From assembly GCF_004364335.1 (NCBI RefSeq), contig NZ_SOCR01000011.1, positions 62,001 through 126,000 on the forward strand: 64,000 nucleotides of DNA, in the 5' to 3' direction. Positions 32,257 to 42,371 of the stretch are shown here, one piece after another; the stretch's first letter is position 1; every line of letters begins with the position of its first letter. The position numbers and the translations under genes are program-made. This DNA is from Pseudomonas graminis (GTDB taxonomy: Bacteria > Pseudomonadota > Gammaproteobacteria > Pseudomonadales > Pseudomonadaceae). The notes under the pieces were generated by a model, which saw only the letters and a program-made list of their open reading frames with translations, was not told the DNA's origin and ran no database searches.

Positions 32257-34758
32257 TGGCACTGCACCTTCAGCCGATCGTAGCTACGGTGGGCTTCTTT
32301 GGGCGGCAACGCGAACGCGGCTCGGCACTGCTGATCGGTCCATTTGACGATGAGCTCGCCGCTGTCCCGCTCGCTCAGCACCAGCGCTCGCCCGCCCGGG
32401 GTCGACGGTTGCCAGTGGCTTGCCCTGCTCGTCTTCCACCGCTGCACCCATGGGCACGCGGCTGCCATCGGCTCGCACCAGTTCGAATTGCACACGCCGA
32501 CCGATTGCCGTGCGAAAGCTGACCAAGGGCGCCGCGCCGCGCCGGGGCACGACTTGATCCACGGCATTTTCCAGTTCGATATCGGCACCCAACTGACGGG
32601 TGTCGAGGTTGACCCAGTTGGTTCGATACGGCTGGACATAGGGCAGGATGGCGTAGCCGTTGTCGGCGGTTTCGACGTTACTGAAGTTGGTGAGCCGTGC
32701 ACCGCTGACGCCTTTTACCTGCACCAGCGCGAAGGTCTCGCCCAGGGGCTGACCGAAGTTCACCCCGCCCGCATGGGCGACCACCGACCCCGAAGCGCCC
32801 ATGCTCAGGGCCTGATAATCCCTGCCCTGCCCGTAGCCCGCATCGAAACGCCCGTAGGCCGTGTTGGTGCTGAGCTTGCCGAAACCTGACGACCCCGACT
32901 CACTGTCATGCCCCGCCTGTACCGAGTAGAAGCTGTTGCGGTCGTCGAATATCTGGCCATTGAGGCCCGACTGCACGCTGGAGGCGCCGGAGCTGTCGCG
33001 AACGGCATTTCCGAACACCCGCGACGAACCGGAATCACTCCCCAGCGGCAGGCTCAAAGTCAGCGCGATGCGGTTGTCCGATTGATTATCTCCGCTGCGC
33101 TCGAAGGTCTGGTTGCGCTCGAGCGAGACGCTGTAGCTGAGGCTGCGCCAAGCGGAGTTCCACGACAGAAAAAGCTGGCGCGTCTTGCTGCCCCGATCCC
33201 AGTAACGTTGCTCGGATCCGGTAAAGCTGAGCGACGCAGACTGCTCCGGCAGCGACTGCGTCAGGCTGATTTCGAGGCGATCTTTGGCGCGCCCGCGGGC
33301 TGATCCGTCACGGGCTTGCAACGCGTCTACATGGTCATCGAACGTCAGGTACTGGTTCGTTGAATAGCGGTAGCCGGCCACGGCAAGGGTGGTTTGGGTC
33401 AGGTCCAGCGTGTTGGCGTAGCGCACGCGCAGGCTCTGGCCACGGTAGCGTTGCTCACGCTGGCGGCTGAGGGACTGAGTCACGTCCAGTGACACCGCGC
33501 CCAGCCCGGTATTGACTCCCGCGCCGATGTTGCCGGCCTGGTAATCCTCGGCGATTTGTACGCCGCCCGCTGCCGTCACCTGCTCGGTCAGGCCGTAGAG
33601 CAGCGTGCCGGACGTAAAGCCGGGAGAAAGACCGTCTTCTATGTTGCTGTCGTATTGGCCTGCGGCAAGGCTGTACCGCAACGCGCCTTTCGGCACCATG
33701 ATGGGCAGCGACGCATAGGCCTGGACGAATACGCGCTTGCTGCCGTCGGCTTCGACGACCGTCACTTCCAGGTCGCCGTTCGACCCGCTGGGGTAGATGT
33801 CGGTGATTTCGAACGGGCCTGGCGAGACGTTGCCGCTGTACAGCATGAAGCCGTTCTGACGCACCTCCACCAAGGCGTTGGTGTCGGCGATGCCACGAAC
33901 GACCGGCGCGAAAATCCGCTCGCTGTCGGGCAGCATGCCCTCGTCGGACATCACCATGGCGCCGAGGAATCGAACGCTGTCGAAGACTTGCGAGTCGGTG
34001 AAGGTTTCGCCCAGGGTCAACTGGCCTTTCAATGCCGTGAGGTCGCGCTGCATGAACGTCCGGTTGCTGCGAAAGCGGTACGGCTGGTCATTGCCATAGG
34101 TCAGCGACGACTCGTTGCGCAGTCGCCAGGCACCGAGGTTCACGCCGTTGCGCAGGCTCAGGTAATACTGGTCCTGCGCCTGGGATTGGCCCTGGCCGCT
34201 GCGGGTACGGCGCGCGCCGCTGAAGTTGTAATTGACGAAACCGACCGTCTCGCCCGCGTCCCATAACTCCGGCGGCACGTAGCCGCGAGCGCTGCGGGAC
34301 ATCATGGCCTGAGGAATGCTGATGTTCAGGCGCAGGCTCGCCGGCTGATAGTCGACGCGGGCGAATTCGACCCGCGCCGGCAGATCGAAACATTCCGTCG
34401 GCGAAGCGCCGCCGGCTTGCACAGCCTCGGGGTTCATGCCGAACTGGCGAAGCATGTCCAGCGTGAGGCAGGCCTCGACAGTGCCTTTTGCAGGGTTGGC
34501 GACGAAATTGATGTCACGCCGCCCGCTCAGGACACGATTGACGTAGACATCCACCCGGTAGCTACCCGGGACAACGCTGTTGCCGTGCAAAAACGTCGCG
34601 AGATCGGCGGGCTGATCGGTGCCCTGGATGAACGAGGTATTGAATTTCACATCGGTCGCGGCACGGGGTTGATCAGTCATTGCCGTGGCGGACGAGGCCA
34701 GTGCCAGTCCTGCCGATGCCAGGATAATCCTCACCAACGGGCTGATCCGGAACGGCAT
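32253..34758 (-). CDS. Fimbrial outer-membrane usher with a +1 frameshift near its 3' end
   Basis: The usher is the 24-strand barrel that receives chaperone-subunit pairs and extrudes the fimbria. Signal peptide MPFRISPLVRIILASAGLAL; N-terminal domain FNTSFIQGTDQPADLATFLH; barrel/plug region DSERIFAPVVRGIADTNALV and SNGDLEVTVVEADGSKRVFV. Codons run normally to VDPG, then in the C/G run at 32391-32401 one extra base shifts the frame and translation would end at 32284 with a wrong tail. The correct C-terminal domain (GGRALVLSERDSGELIVKWT ... LKVQCQ) continues in the neighbouring frame to TGA at 32253. This is either a real mutation or an assembly error. The start at 34758 is chosen for the signal peptide. 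Confidence 0.85.
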
Positions 34759-34967
34759 GTATGCCAGATGTCTGCGGTCGATGCGGGAAGAGCATGCTGC
34801 GGTCCGTGCATATCCCTGGGTGTGATCTCGGGGTTCCATTGGCTGGTTTCACTCGTGTTCTCGATTCCGACGCACTGGCAAATCATGTTTGGCAGGCGCA
34901 AGGCGCTGGAGCCGCATGACTGCGACCGAAGAAAGACCTGGGTAAAATCCGATCCGCGACTGAGTGG

Positions 34968-35711
34968 CTACTCGGTCCGGGTGATAACGTTGGCAGCCTT
35001 GATGGCTTGAGTCGTCTCGCCACCGGAAACCTTTGCGGTGTAAGGCTCCTGCGCGCCGAAATCGTTGATGCTGATGAACCGGAGGTCTATCGCGTGACCG
35101 CCGGCCAGTTGCTTGAGTGGCAATTGAACGGACTGCCTGGGTGCAAGCATCCGGCTGTCCGCAGTGAGCAGTGTCTTGCCCTGCTGCCGGGCCTCGATCT
35201 GGATCATCGACACGTGATACGGCGTCGGATTGCTAACCTCCAACTGGCCGTCGCGTACTCGCCATTGCAGGCTCTTGGCAGCGTCGAGGGGATCGCCATC
35301 CAACGCAGCGGGGCGGTAAAACAGCTTGATGCGCTGGCGAATCGCGATCTGCAGCTGGTTGTCCTTCGCCGATTGCGGGATCTCCTGGACGTTGAGCCAG
35401 AACACCGACTCGCGGTCGGCGGGCAGACCTTCGCCGGCATAGATCACCCGAATCATTTGCCGGGCACCGCCTGCCATTCGCGCGAGTGGCGGAGTGACGA
35501 CGAAGGGCAGATTCTCGGTGTCGCCCTGCGCTTCGAGCCATGACTGGGCGAGGATGTCGGCCGTGCCGCTGTTGTTCACAACCAAACTGACCTCCTTGTC
35601 CTGGGCCTGATAAATGACACGCGTGGTGTTGAGCACGATACCCGCCTGCGCCGGGGCAGCCAGAAGCAGACCCAGCCAGAGGGCTGAGCCGCGAATGAAA
35701 TCAGGAAACAT
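34968..35711 (-). CDS. Periplasmic fimbrial chaperone (first copy)
   Basis: A 247-residue PapD-type chaperone. Signal peptide MFPDFIRGSALWLGLLLAAP AQA; first Ig domain GIVLNTTRVIYQAQDKEVSL with ARQMIRVIYAGEGLPADRES; hinge QLQIAIRQRIKLFYRPAALD; second domain SNPTPYHVSMIQIEARQQGK. It shares the same motif layout as the second chaperone of this operon but differs widely in sequence, so the two may serve different subunits. It lies between the major pilin (73 bp) and the usher (209 bp). Confidence 0.93.
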   Translation of the reverse strand: MFPDFIRGSALWLGLLLAAPAQAGIVLNTTRVIYQAQDKEVSLVVNNSGTADILAQSWLEAQGDTENLPFVVTPPLARMAGGARQMIRVIYAGEGLPADRESVFWLNVQEIPQSAKDNQLQIAIRQRIKLFYRPAALDGDPLDAAKSLQWRVRDGQLEVSNPTPYHVSMIQIEARQQGKTLLTADSRMLAPRQSVQLPLKQLAGGHAIDLRFISINDFGAQEPYTAKVSGGETTQAIKAANVITRTE

Positions 35712-35784
35712 GGTGAGACCGTCTTGGGCTGTGAGGTGGACAAGCCAGGAAGGCGAGCGAGCCATTGCCCGCTCGCCCGCTACA

Positions 35785-36369
35785 TCACAGGTAATCCATC
35801 ACGAACGGCAGGAAGCCGTCGGCATTACCCGGGTTGGTCGGCGCGCCGTTGAGGACATAAACGGCGCCGAAGTTGATCTCGGCGGTCGCGCCATCGGCGC
35901 CGTCCTTGACCAGCGGCGTGTCGATGGTTTCGTTGCCGCTCAGGTCCATCAACTGGTTGGACGCATTGAGCAGGCCGATGCCCACGCCGTCTGCCGCGCC
36001 GGTGGCTCGCAGCAGTTTCTGATCGAGGTTATCCAGACCGCTGCCCTGACGGGCGACGAAGCGCATGTTCACGGTGTTGTATTGAGCGGCGCCGCCGGTG
36101 CAATTGACCAACAGCTGGATGGGCGAAGCGGTTTCGAGCTTGTTGTCGGCGAAGCGACCGATGTCGGAAAACGAGACGTTGCCCAGGTCTACGTTGATCT
36201 CGCCGGGGTTGTTGCCAGGGGTTGCGCCCGCTCCGGCGCCGATGTCACACGTGATGTTGGTCAGGGTGCCGGTGAAAACAAGTTTGCCGTTGTTCGCAGC
36301 ATTCGCGGTCCCGGAAATGCCAAGCCCCATTGCGGCCACGATAGCCAGGGTAAGAGAAAGCTTTTTCAT
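35785..36369 (-). CDS. Major fimbrial subunit (type 1 pilin-like)
   Basis: First gene of the operon. The 194-residue protein has a signal peptide (MKKLSLTLAIVAAMGLGISG TANA), the typical N-terminal donor strand and first Cys (GKLVFTGTLTNITCDIG), a second Cys in LLVNCTGGAAQYNTVNM, a Gly/Asn-rich beta body and a final aromatic/hydrophobic strand ending VMDYL. AAGGAA precedes the ATG. As the first gene with a 340-bp upstream gap it is likely the most abundant product. Confidence 0.92.
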   Translation of the reverse strand: MKKLSLTLAIVAAMGLGISGTANAANNGKLVFTGTLTNITCDIGAGAGATPGNNPGEINVDLGNVSFSDIGRFADNKLETASPIQLLVNCTGGAAQYNTVNMRFVARQGSGLDNLDQKLLRATGAADGVGIGLLNASNQLMDLSGNETIDTPLVKDGADGATAEINFGAVYVLNGAPTNPGNADGFLPFVMDYL

Positions 36370-36709
36370 ATAACGACGTTCCTTGTGTCGATTCGTGTGT
36401 GCCCAAAAGGACGAGACGAACTATAAGCAGCGTCTGCAATGCCGGCTGTCAGGCGTTCTACTTCCTGTGGACTGAAAAGACAGTGGCGCGCGTCAGATCT
36501 TTCGGTAGGAGATGACGCTTTTATGTCACAGGGCCCGTAGGCTGGGGCCTGTAGCTTCAAGCCCTCACCAAAGCCGGGGCGAACCTTTGCGCGCACACCG
36601 AAAAGAGTCGATTGAGGTATGGCAGGTGCAGCCCGGCGACCCGCGAAAAAAAACCCGACTCGATTGAGTCGGGTTCGTCAGCAGATGTTTCGGGTAAGGG
36701 AGAAAGCGC
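36370..36709. other. Fimbrial operon upstream region
   Basis: About 340 bp between the major pilin gene and the small pilin-like gene. It holds the pilin promoter (no clear boxes found by eye) and, at its far end, the terminator of the upstream gene. Confidence 0.5.
36646..36675 (-). terminator. Terminator of the small pilin-like gene
   Basis: On the minus strand AACCCGACTC, AATC, GAGTCGGGTT followed by T-rich sequence, 35 bp after the stop at 36710. Confidence 0.9.
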
Positions 36710-37039
36710 TTATTGGTAAGTCAGCGTGACGATGCCCGCGTGAACATTCGGCTCGGCTGAGGACAGCTCGGCGTAACTGGCCTGCAAGGGCAAAGCACGT
36801 TGGCCGCAGGCGTCGTCACCGCGACTCAAGCCCACGCTGACATGAGCGCCCGCTCGCAAGGTTTTAAACGGGGAGGTTGTCGACGGAGCACTAAAAGCCT
36901 GCGCGTCGCATGCCGCATTGACGACGCTGCCGTGAAACATTAATACGCTTTGGGCAGCCCAGGCGGCAGGCCCCGTCATGGCACACGCACCAACGACCGC
37001 GATCGAGAAAAACAGCGAAACAGCCTTTTGGCTTTTCAT
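36710..37039 (-). CDS. Small pilin-like exported protein
   Basis: A 109-residue protein with a signal peptide (MKSQKAVSLFFSIAVVGACA MTGPAAWA). The mature part is short (about 80 residues) but pilin-like: VLMFHGSVVNAACDAQAF matches the first strand and Cys of type 1 pilins, a second Cys is in GDDACGQRAL, and the end HAGIVTLTYQ resembles the last beta strand. It has its own terminator and lies upstream of the fimbrial operon on the same strand. It could be a minor or degenerate subunit. Confidence 0.7.
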   Translation of the reverse strand: MKSQKAVSLFFSIAVVGACAMTGPAAWAAQSVLMFHGSVVNAACDAQAFSAPSTTSPFKTLRAGAHVSVGLSRGDDACGQRALPLQASYAELSSAEPNVHAGIVTLTYQ

Positions 37040-37337
37040 CGCACTACTCCGGAGTAGGAACCGGGTGACTCAGGTCATCTCAGGCCCTGTGAACAAGCAT
37101 TCAGAACTCACGAAGTTTATGTAGGAATTTTCCCCGTCACAGTCGAACTCGTTCATCAAAACTCGTGCCCTCTATTTGGGTATCGCCCTGCGGCGTTCTT
37201 TCTTTACCCACGTTCATCCTCTGCCGTTATTCACCTGACAATATTGACAGGCAGCAGTCATTTTGCTGACCGGGTCAAAGGGTTATAAAGAACGCTTGGT
37301 TACCCGCCCCTCATTCACTGGTTGGCCCTGTCCCTGT
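37040..37337. other. Divergent intergenic region, pilin-like gene / RND operon
   Basis: About 300 bp, which must carry both promoters. No regulator site could be recognised by eye. Confidence 0.45.
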
Positions 37338-38498
37338 ATGCAGAAGAAGAACAACGTTGTGATGCTCGCGACCCTGTTGGTCGTAGTTGTGGTGATAGGC
37401 GCCTGGGCAGTGACCCGCCCTGCGGCGAAAAAGGTCAGCGCGCCGGTTGCCGTGCCGGTGCGCGTGATCAACGTGACGCAGGAAGACGTGCCGCGTTATG
37501 TCACCGGGATCGGCTCGGTGTTGTCGCTGCAAAGCGTGGTGATCCGTCCTCAGGTGGACGGCATTCTGACCAGGGTGCTGGTGAAGGAAGGGCAGCAGGT
37601 CAAGGCGGGTGATCTGCTGGCAACCATCGATGATCGTTCGATCCGCGCCGCCCTCGACCAAGCCAAAGCGCTGTTGACCCAGAGCCAGGCGCAGCTGAAC
37701 GTGGCCACTGTGGACCTCAAGCGTTACAAGCTGCTGACCGAGGACAACAGCATTTCCAGGCAACAATACGATCAGCAGCAAGCGCTGGTCGATCAACTCA
37801 AGGCCACGGCGCTGGGCAATCAGGCGTCGATCAATGCCTCGCAGGTACAGCTTTCCTACACGCAAATACGCTCGCCGGTGACGGGTCGGGTCGGCATCCG
37901 CAACGTCGATGAAGGCAACTTCCTGCGCGTCAGCGATGCGGCCGGGCTGTTCTCGGTCACGCAGATCGACCCGGTGTCGGTGGAGTTTTCCCTGCCGCAG
38001 CAGATGCTGCCCACGCTCCATGACCTGATTGCCTCCAGCACGCCCGCGCCGGTGGACGCCTACCTCGGCGAAGGCGCAACCGGCACGCTGCTGGGTCAGG
38101 GCAAGTTGCTGTTGATCGACAATCAGGTGGCGGCCAGCACGGGCACCATCCGCGCCAAAGCGATATTCGACAATGCGGCAGAGAAGCTGTGGCCGGGGCA
38201 GCTGGTGACCGTGCGGATTCAGACCGCCATCGATCGCAATGCCTTGAAGGTTCCGCCGCAGGTAGTGCAGCGCGGTATCGACCAGCATTACGTGTATCGG
38301 GTCAAGGGCGACACTGCCGAGGTGGTGCCGGTCAACGTGCTGTATCAGGACAGCGATCTGATGCTGATCAGCGGGGTGGAGGCCAATGATGTACTGGTCA
38401 GCGACGGGCAATCGCGTCTGAAAAACGGTGCGCACATCGAGGTGGTCAAGGGTGATCCTGTGGACACCCTGGCCGATTCCACCGGGGCGACGAAATGA
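37338..38498 (+). CDS. RND efflux periplasmic adaptor subunit (membrane fusion protein)
   Basis: The adaptor bridges an RND pump to an outer-membrane channel. The 386-residue protein has one N-terminal helix (VVMLATLLVVVVVIGAWAV), lipoyl half-motifs (SVVIRPQVDGILTRVLVKEG, SYTQIRSPVTGRVGIRNVDE) around an alpha-helical hairpin (100-165) and the beta-barrel domain (TGTIRAKAIFDNAAEKLWPG QLV). It resembles MdtA-type adaptors. ATG 37338 (MQKKNNVVM) places the helix at the N-terminus. Its stop overlaps the permease ATG (ATGA). Confidence 0.92.
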   Translation: MQKKNNVVMLATLLVVVVVIGAWAVTRPAAKKVSAPVAVPVRVINVTQEDVPRYVTGIGSVLSLQSVVIRPQVDGILTRVLVKEGQQVKAGDLLATIDDRSIRAALDQAKALLTQSQAQLNVATVDLKRYKLLTEDNSISRQQYDQQQALVDQLKATALGNQASINASQVQLSYTQIRSPVTGRVGIRNVDEGNFLRVSDAAGLFSVTQIDPVSVEFSLPQQMLPTLHDLIASSTPAPVDAYLGEGATGTLLGQGKLLLIDNQVAASTGTIRAKAIFDNAAEKLWPGQLVTVRIQTAIDRNALKVPPQVVQRGIDQHYVYRVKGDTAEVVPVNVLYQDSDLMLISGVEANDVLVSDGQSRLKNGAHIEVVKGDPVDTLADSTGATK

Positions 38499-41400
38499 AC
38501 AGCCGCGGTTCTATCTCGGCATGGTGCGTCAACCACCCGGTCGCCACGGTTTTGCTGACCTTCGCGCTGGTGCTGCTGGGCTGCATCGCCTTCCCTCGCC
38601 TGCCGGTGGCGCCGCTGCCGGAAGCCGAATTTCCGACGATTCAGGTGGCGGCCCAGTTGCCCGGTGCCAGCCCGGAAACCATGGCGTCCTCGGTAGCGAC
38701 GCCCCTTGAAGTGCAGTTCAGCGCCATTCCCGGCATGACCCAGATGACGTCGAGCAGCGCCCTGGGCTCTACCAACCTGACGCTGCAATTCACGCTGAAC
38801 AAAAGCATCGACACGGCCGCGCAGGAAGTGCAGGCGGCCATCAACACGGCAGCCGGGCGCTTGCCGGCGGATTTGCCGACGCTGCCGACCTGGCGCAAGG
38901 TCAACCCCGCGGACAGCCCGGTGCTGATCCTCAGTGTCAGCTCGAACCTGCTGCCCGGCACGGAACTCAGCGACGTCACCGAATCCCTGCTGGCGCGTCA
39001 GTTGAGTCAGATCGACGGCGTCGGACAGGTCAACATCACCGGCCAGCAACGTCCGGCGATTCGTGTCCAGGCCGCACCTGAAAAACTTGCGTCCATCGGG
39101 CTGACCCTCGCCGACCTGCGGGAATCCCTGCAGCAGACCAGCCTCAACCTGGCCAAGGGCGCGCTCTACGGCAAAGACAGCATTTCCACCCTCGCCTCCA
39201 ACGACCAACTGTTTCAGGCGAAGGACTACGAACAACTGATTGTTTCCTACAAAAACGGCGCGCCGGTTCATCTGCGCGATGTGGCGAAAGTCATCAACGG
39301 TTCAGAAAACGCCTACGTGCGGGCCTGGTCCGGGGATCAGCAGGGGGTGAACATCGTGGTGTTCCGCCAGCCCGGCGCGAACATCGTCGAGACGGTCGAT
39401 CGCGTGCTCGGCCAGTTGCCCAAGTTGCAGGAAATGCTCCCGGCGTCGGTGGACGTCTCGGTGCTCAGCGACCGCACCAAAACCATTCGTGCGTCGCTGC
39501 ATGAAGTGGAAATGACGCTGCTGATCGCCATCGCCCTGGTGATCGCGGTCATGGCGCTGTTCCTGCGCCAGCTCTCTGCGACGCTGATCGTGACTGCCGT
39601 GCTGGGCGTGTCCCTGGTCGCCAGTTTCGCGCTGATGTACGTGCTCGGCTTCAGCCTGAATAACCTGACATTGGTGGCGATCGTGGTGGCGGTGGGGTTT
39701 GTCGTCGACGATGCGATTGTCGTGGTGGAGAACATCCACCGGCACCTGGAAGCCGGCGACAGCATGCGCGAGGCGGCTATCAAAGGGTCCAGCGAAATCG
39801 GCTTTACCGTGGTGTCGATCAGCTTCTCGCTGATTGCCGCGTTCATTCCGCTGCTGTTCATGGGCGGCGTGGTGGGCAGGCTGTTCAAGGAGTTCGCGCT
39901 GACCGCGACGTCGACCATCCTGATTTCGGTGGTGGTCTCGCTGACGCTGGCGCCAACCCTAGCAGCGCTGTTCATGCGCGCGCCGAAGCACGACCCCCAC
40001 GCCAAACCCGGCTTCGGTGAGCGACTGCTCGCGCGGTATGCCCGCGGTGTGCGCTTCGCCCTCGCCCACCAGCGATTGATGCTGGGGATTTTCGGCCTGA
40101 CCCTGGTGCTGGCGGTGGCCGGCTATGTGCTGATCCCCAAAGGTTTCTTCCCGGTTCAGGACACCGGGATGGTCCTGGGCACGAGCGAAGCGGCGGCGGA
40201 TATTTCATTTCCGGACATGATCGAGAAACACAAACAGCTGGCGAAAATCATCGCCGCGGACCCTGCGGTCAAGGCGTTCTCACACTCCGTCGGCGTCAGC
40301 GGCAGCAACCAGACGATCGCCAACGGCCGGGTGTGGATCGCCCTCAAGGACCGCGAAGACCGGGATGTCACGGCCAGTCAGTTCATCGACCGGATCCGCC
40401 CGAAACTGGCGCAGATCCCTGGCATCGTCCTGTATCTGCGGGCCGGGCAGGACATCAACCTGAGTTCCGGTCCGAGCCGCGCGCAGTATCAATACGTGCT
40501 CAAGAGCAACGATGGCGCGCTGCTGAATGTCTGGACGCAGAAGCTGACCGACAAACTGAAGACCATGCCGGCCTTTCGCGATCTTTCCAATGACTTGCAA
40601 CTGGGCGGCAGCGTGACCCACCTGGATATCGACCGCAGCGCCGCCGCGCGCTTCGGCCTAACCACGGCGGACGTCGATCAGGCGCTGTACGACGCCTTTG
40701 GTCAGCGGCAGATCAACGAATACCAGACCGACATCAACCAATACAAAGTCATTCTGGAACTGGAGCCGCAGCAGCGCGGCAAGGCCGAAAGCCTGAACTA
40801 CTTCTACCTGCGCTCGCCGCTGACCAATGAAATGGTGCCGTTGTCGGCTCTAGCCAAAGTCGGTGCACCGAAAATGGGCCCGTTGTCGATCAGCCATGAC
40901 GGGATGTTCCCGGCCGCCAACCTGTCGTTCAACCTTTCGGCCGGTGTGGCGCTGGGGGATGCGGTGGTGCTGCTCGATCAGGCGAAGAACGAAATCGGCA
41001 TGCCGGCCTCAATCATCGGCAACTTTCAGGGCGCGGCCCAGGCGTTCCAGAGCTCGCTGGCGAACCAGCCGTGGCTGATCCTCGCCGCGCTGGTGGCGGT
41101 GTACATCATCCTGGGTGTGCTTTATGAAAGCTTCGTCCATCCGCTGACGATCATTTCAACCCTGCCTTCCGCCGGTATCGGTGCGCTGTTGCTGCTGTGG
41201 CTGATGGGTCAAGACTTTTCGATCATGGGTCTGATCGGGATCGTGTTGCTGATCGGCATCGTCAAGAAGAACGGCATTCTGCTGGTGGACTTCGCCCTGG
41301 ACGCTCAGCGCAATCGCGGGATGTCCCCGCGCGACGCCATTTATGAAGCGTGTCTGACGCGTTTCCGGCCCATCATCATGACCACCCTGGCCGCATTGCT

Positions 41401-41638
41401 CGGCGCGCTGCCCTTGATGCTCGGTTATGGTGTCGGCGCTGAACTGCGTCAGCCATTGGGCATTGCCGTTGTCGGAGGATTGCTGGTGAGCCAGGCGCTG
41501 ACGCTGTTCACCACGCCCGTGATCTATCTGCAGCTTGAGCGACTGTTCCATCGTAAGCGTCCGGCGCCTACATCGACAGCACCAGGCTCCACAGCATCCG
41601 GTAAGCCGGCAGCTGCGGAGTTGGTCGCTGAAAAGTAA
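38495..41638 (+). CDS. RND multidrug efflux permease (HAE1 family, MdtC-like)
   Basis: A 1047-residue inner-membrane pump, the usual size for proton-driven trimeric HAE-RND permeases. It has 12 spans in two halves: first helix PVATVLLTFALVLLGCIAFP, the proton-relay Asp pair in GFVVDDAIVVVENIHRHLE near 400, the GSSEIGFTVVSISFSLIAAF block, and the repeat half GIVLLIGIVKKNGILLVDFA near 925. Two large periplasmic loops bind substrate. Only one permease is present, unlike the MdtBC or MuxBC pairs, and no outer-membrane channel gene follows, so it must borrow one. A two-component system follows after 55 bp. Confidence 0.94.
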   Translation: MNSRGSISAWCVNHPVATVLLTFALVLLGCIAFPRLPVAPLPEAEFPTIQVAAQLPGASPETMASSVATPLEVQFSAIPGMTQMTSSSALGSTNLTLQFTLNKSIDTAAQEVQAAINTAAGRLPADLPTLPTWRKVNPADSPVLILSVSSNLLPGTELSDVTESLLARQLSQIDGVGQVNITGQQRPAIRVQAAPEKLASIGLTLADLRESLQQTSLNLAKGALYGKDSISTLASNDQLFQAKDYEQLIVSYKNGAPVHLRDVAKVINGSENAYVRAWSGDQQGVNIVVFRQPGANIVETVDRVLGQLPKLQEMLPASVDVSVLSDRTKTIRASLHEVEMTLLIAIALVIAVMALFLRQLSATLIVTAVLGVSLVASFALMYVLGFSLNNLTLVAIVVAVGFVVDDAIVVVENIHRHLEAGDSMREAAIKGSSEIGFTVVSISFSLIAAFIPLLFMGGVVGRLFKEFALTATSTILISVVVSLTLAPTLAALFMRAPKHDPHAKPGFGERLLARYARGVRFALAHQRLMLGIFGLTLVLAVAGYVLIPKGFFPVQDTGMVLGTSEAAADISFPDMIEKHKQLAKIIAADPAVKAFSHSVGVSGSNQTIANGRVWIALKDREDRDVTASQFIDRIRPKLAQIPGIVLYLRAGQDINLSSGPSRAQYQYVLKSNDGALLNVWTQKLTDKLKTMPAFRDLSNDLQLGGSVTHLDIDRSAAARFGLTTADVDQALYDAFGQRQINEYQTDINQYKVILELEPQQRGKAESLNYFYLRSPLTNEMVPLSALAKVGAPKMGPLSISHDGMFPAANLSFNLSAGVALGDAVVLLDQAKNEIGMPASIIGNFQGAAQAFQSSLANQPWLILAALVAVYIILGVLYESFVHPLTIISTLPSAGIGALLLLWLMGQDFSIMGLIGIVLLIGIVKKNGILLVDFALDAQRNRGMSPRDAIYEACLTRFRPIIMTTLAALLGALPLMLGYGVGAELRQPLGIAVVGGLLVSQALTLFTTPVIYLQLERLFHRKRPAPTSTAPGSTASGKPAAAELVAEK

Positions 41639-41693
41639 GCACCCGAAACCAAGCACCTAATAAGCAAGCAGCGAAAAAAGTGAGCGTGGACCG

Positions 41694-42371
41694 ATGCGTG
41701 TCCTGATTATCGAAGACGAAGAGAAAACCGCCGATTACCTGCACCGGGGTCTGACCGAGCAGGGTTACACCACCGACGTCGCGCGCGAAGGCATCGAAGG
41801 CCTGCACATGGCGCTGGAAAGCGAATACGCGGTGATCATTCTCGACGTCATGCTGCCCGGCCTTGATGGCTATGGCGTGCTGCGGGCCCTGCGCGCGCGC
41901 AAGCAGACGCCGGTGATCATGCTGACCGCCCGAGAGAACGTCGACGATCGCATTCGCGGCCTGCGCGAGGGCGCAGACGATTACCTGGGCAAGCCGTTCT
42001 CATTCTTGGAACTGGTCGCGCGCCTGCAAGCCCTGACCCGGCGCAGTGGCGGCCACGAGCCGGTGCAGATCAGCGTCGGCGATTTGTGGATCGACCTGAT
42101 CAGCCGCAAGGCCACCCGGGCAGGCGTGCGTCTGGACCTCACGGCGAAGGAGTTTTCGCTGCTCAGCGTGCTGGCACGGCGACAGGGCGAAATCCTGTCG
42201 AAGACGTCGATTGCCGAGATGGTGTGGGACGTGAATTTCGACAGCGATGCCAACGTCGTCGAAGTCGCGATCAAACGCCTGCGCGCCAAGCTAGACGGGC
42301 CGTTCGAGCAAAAACTGCTGCACACCATTCGCGGCATGGGTTACGTGCTGGAGAGCCGTCGTGTCGACTAA
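41694..42371 (+). CDS. Response regulator (OmpR/PhoB class, heavy-metal/efflux type)
   Basis: A 225-residue DNA-binding response regulator. Receiver domain 1-115 with the acidic pocket (IIEDEEKT), phospho-acceptor D51 (VIILDVMLPGLDGYGVL) and the conserved Lys in YLGKPFSFLELVAR; winged-helix effector domain 130-222 (LTAKEFSLLSVLARRQGEIL, VVEVAIKRLRAKLDGPF, IRGMGYVLE). Sequence style matches CopR/IrlR-type regulators paired with heavy-metal sensor kinases. It overlaps the kinase gene by 11 bp and follows the RND pump, its likely target. Confidence 0.94.
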   Translation: MRVLIIEDEEKTADYLHRGLTEQGYTTDVAREGIEGLHMALESEYAVIILDVMLPGLDGYGVLRALRARKQTPVIMLTARENVDDRIRGLREGADDYLGKPFSFLELVARLQALTRRSGGHEPVQISVGDLWIDLISRKATRAGVRLDLTAKEFSLLSVLARRQGEILSKTSIAEMVWDVNFDSDANVVEVAIKRLRAKLDGPFEQKLLHTIRGMGYVLESRRVD

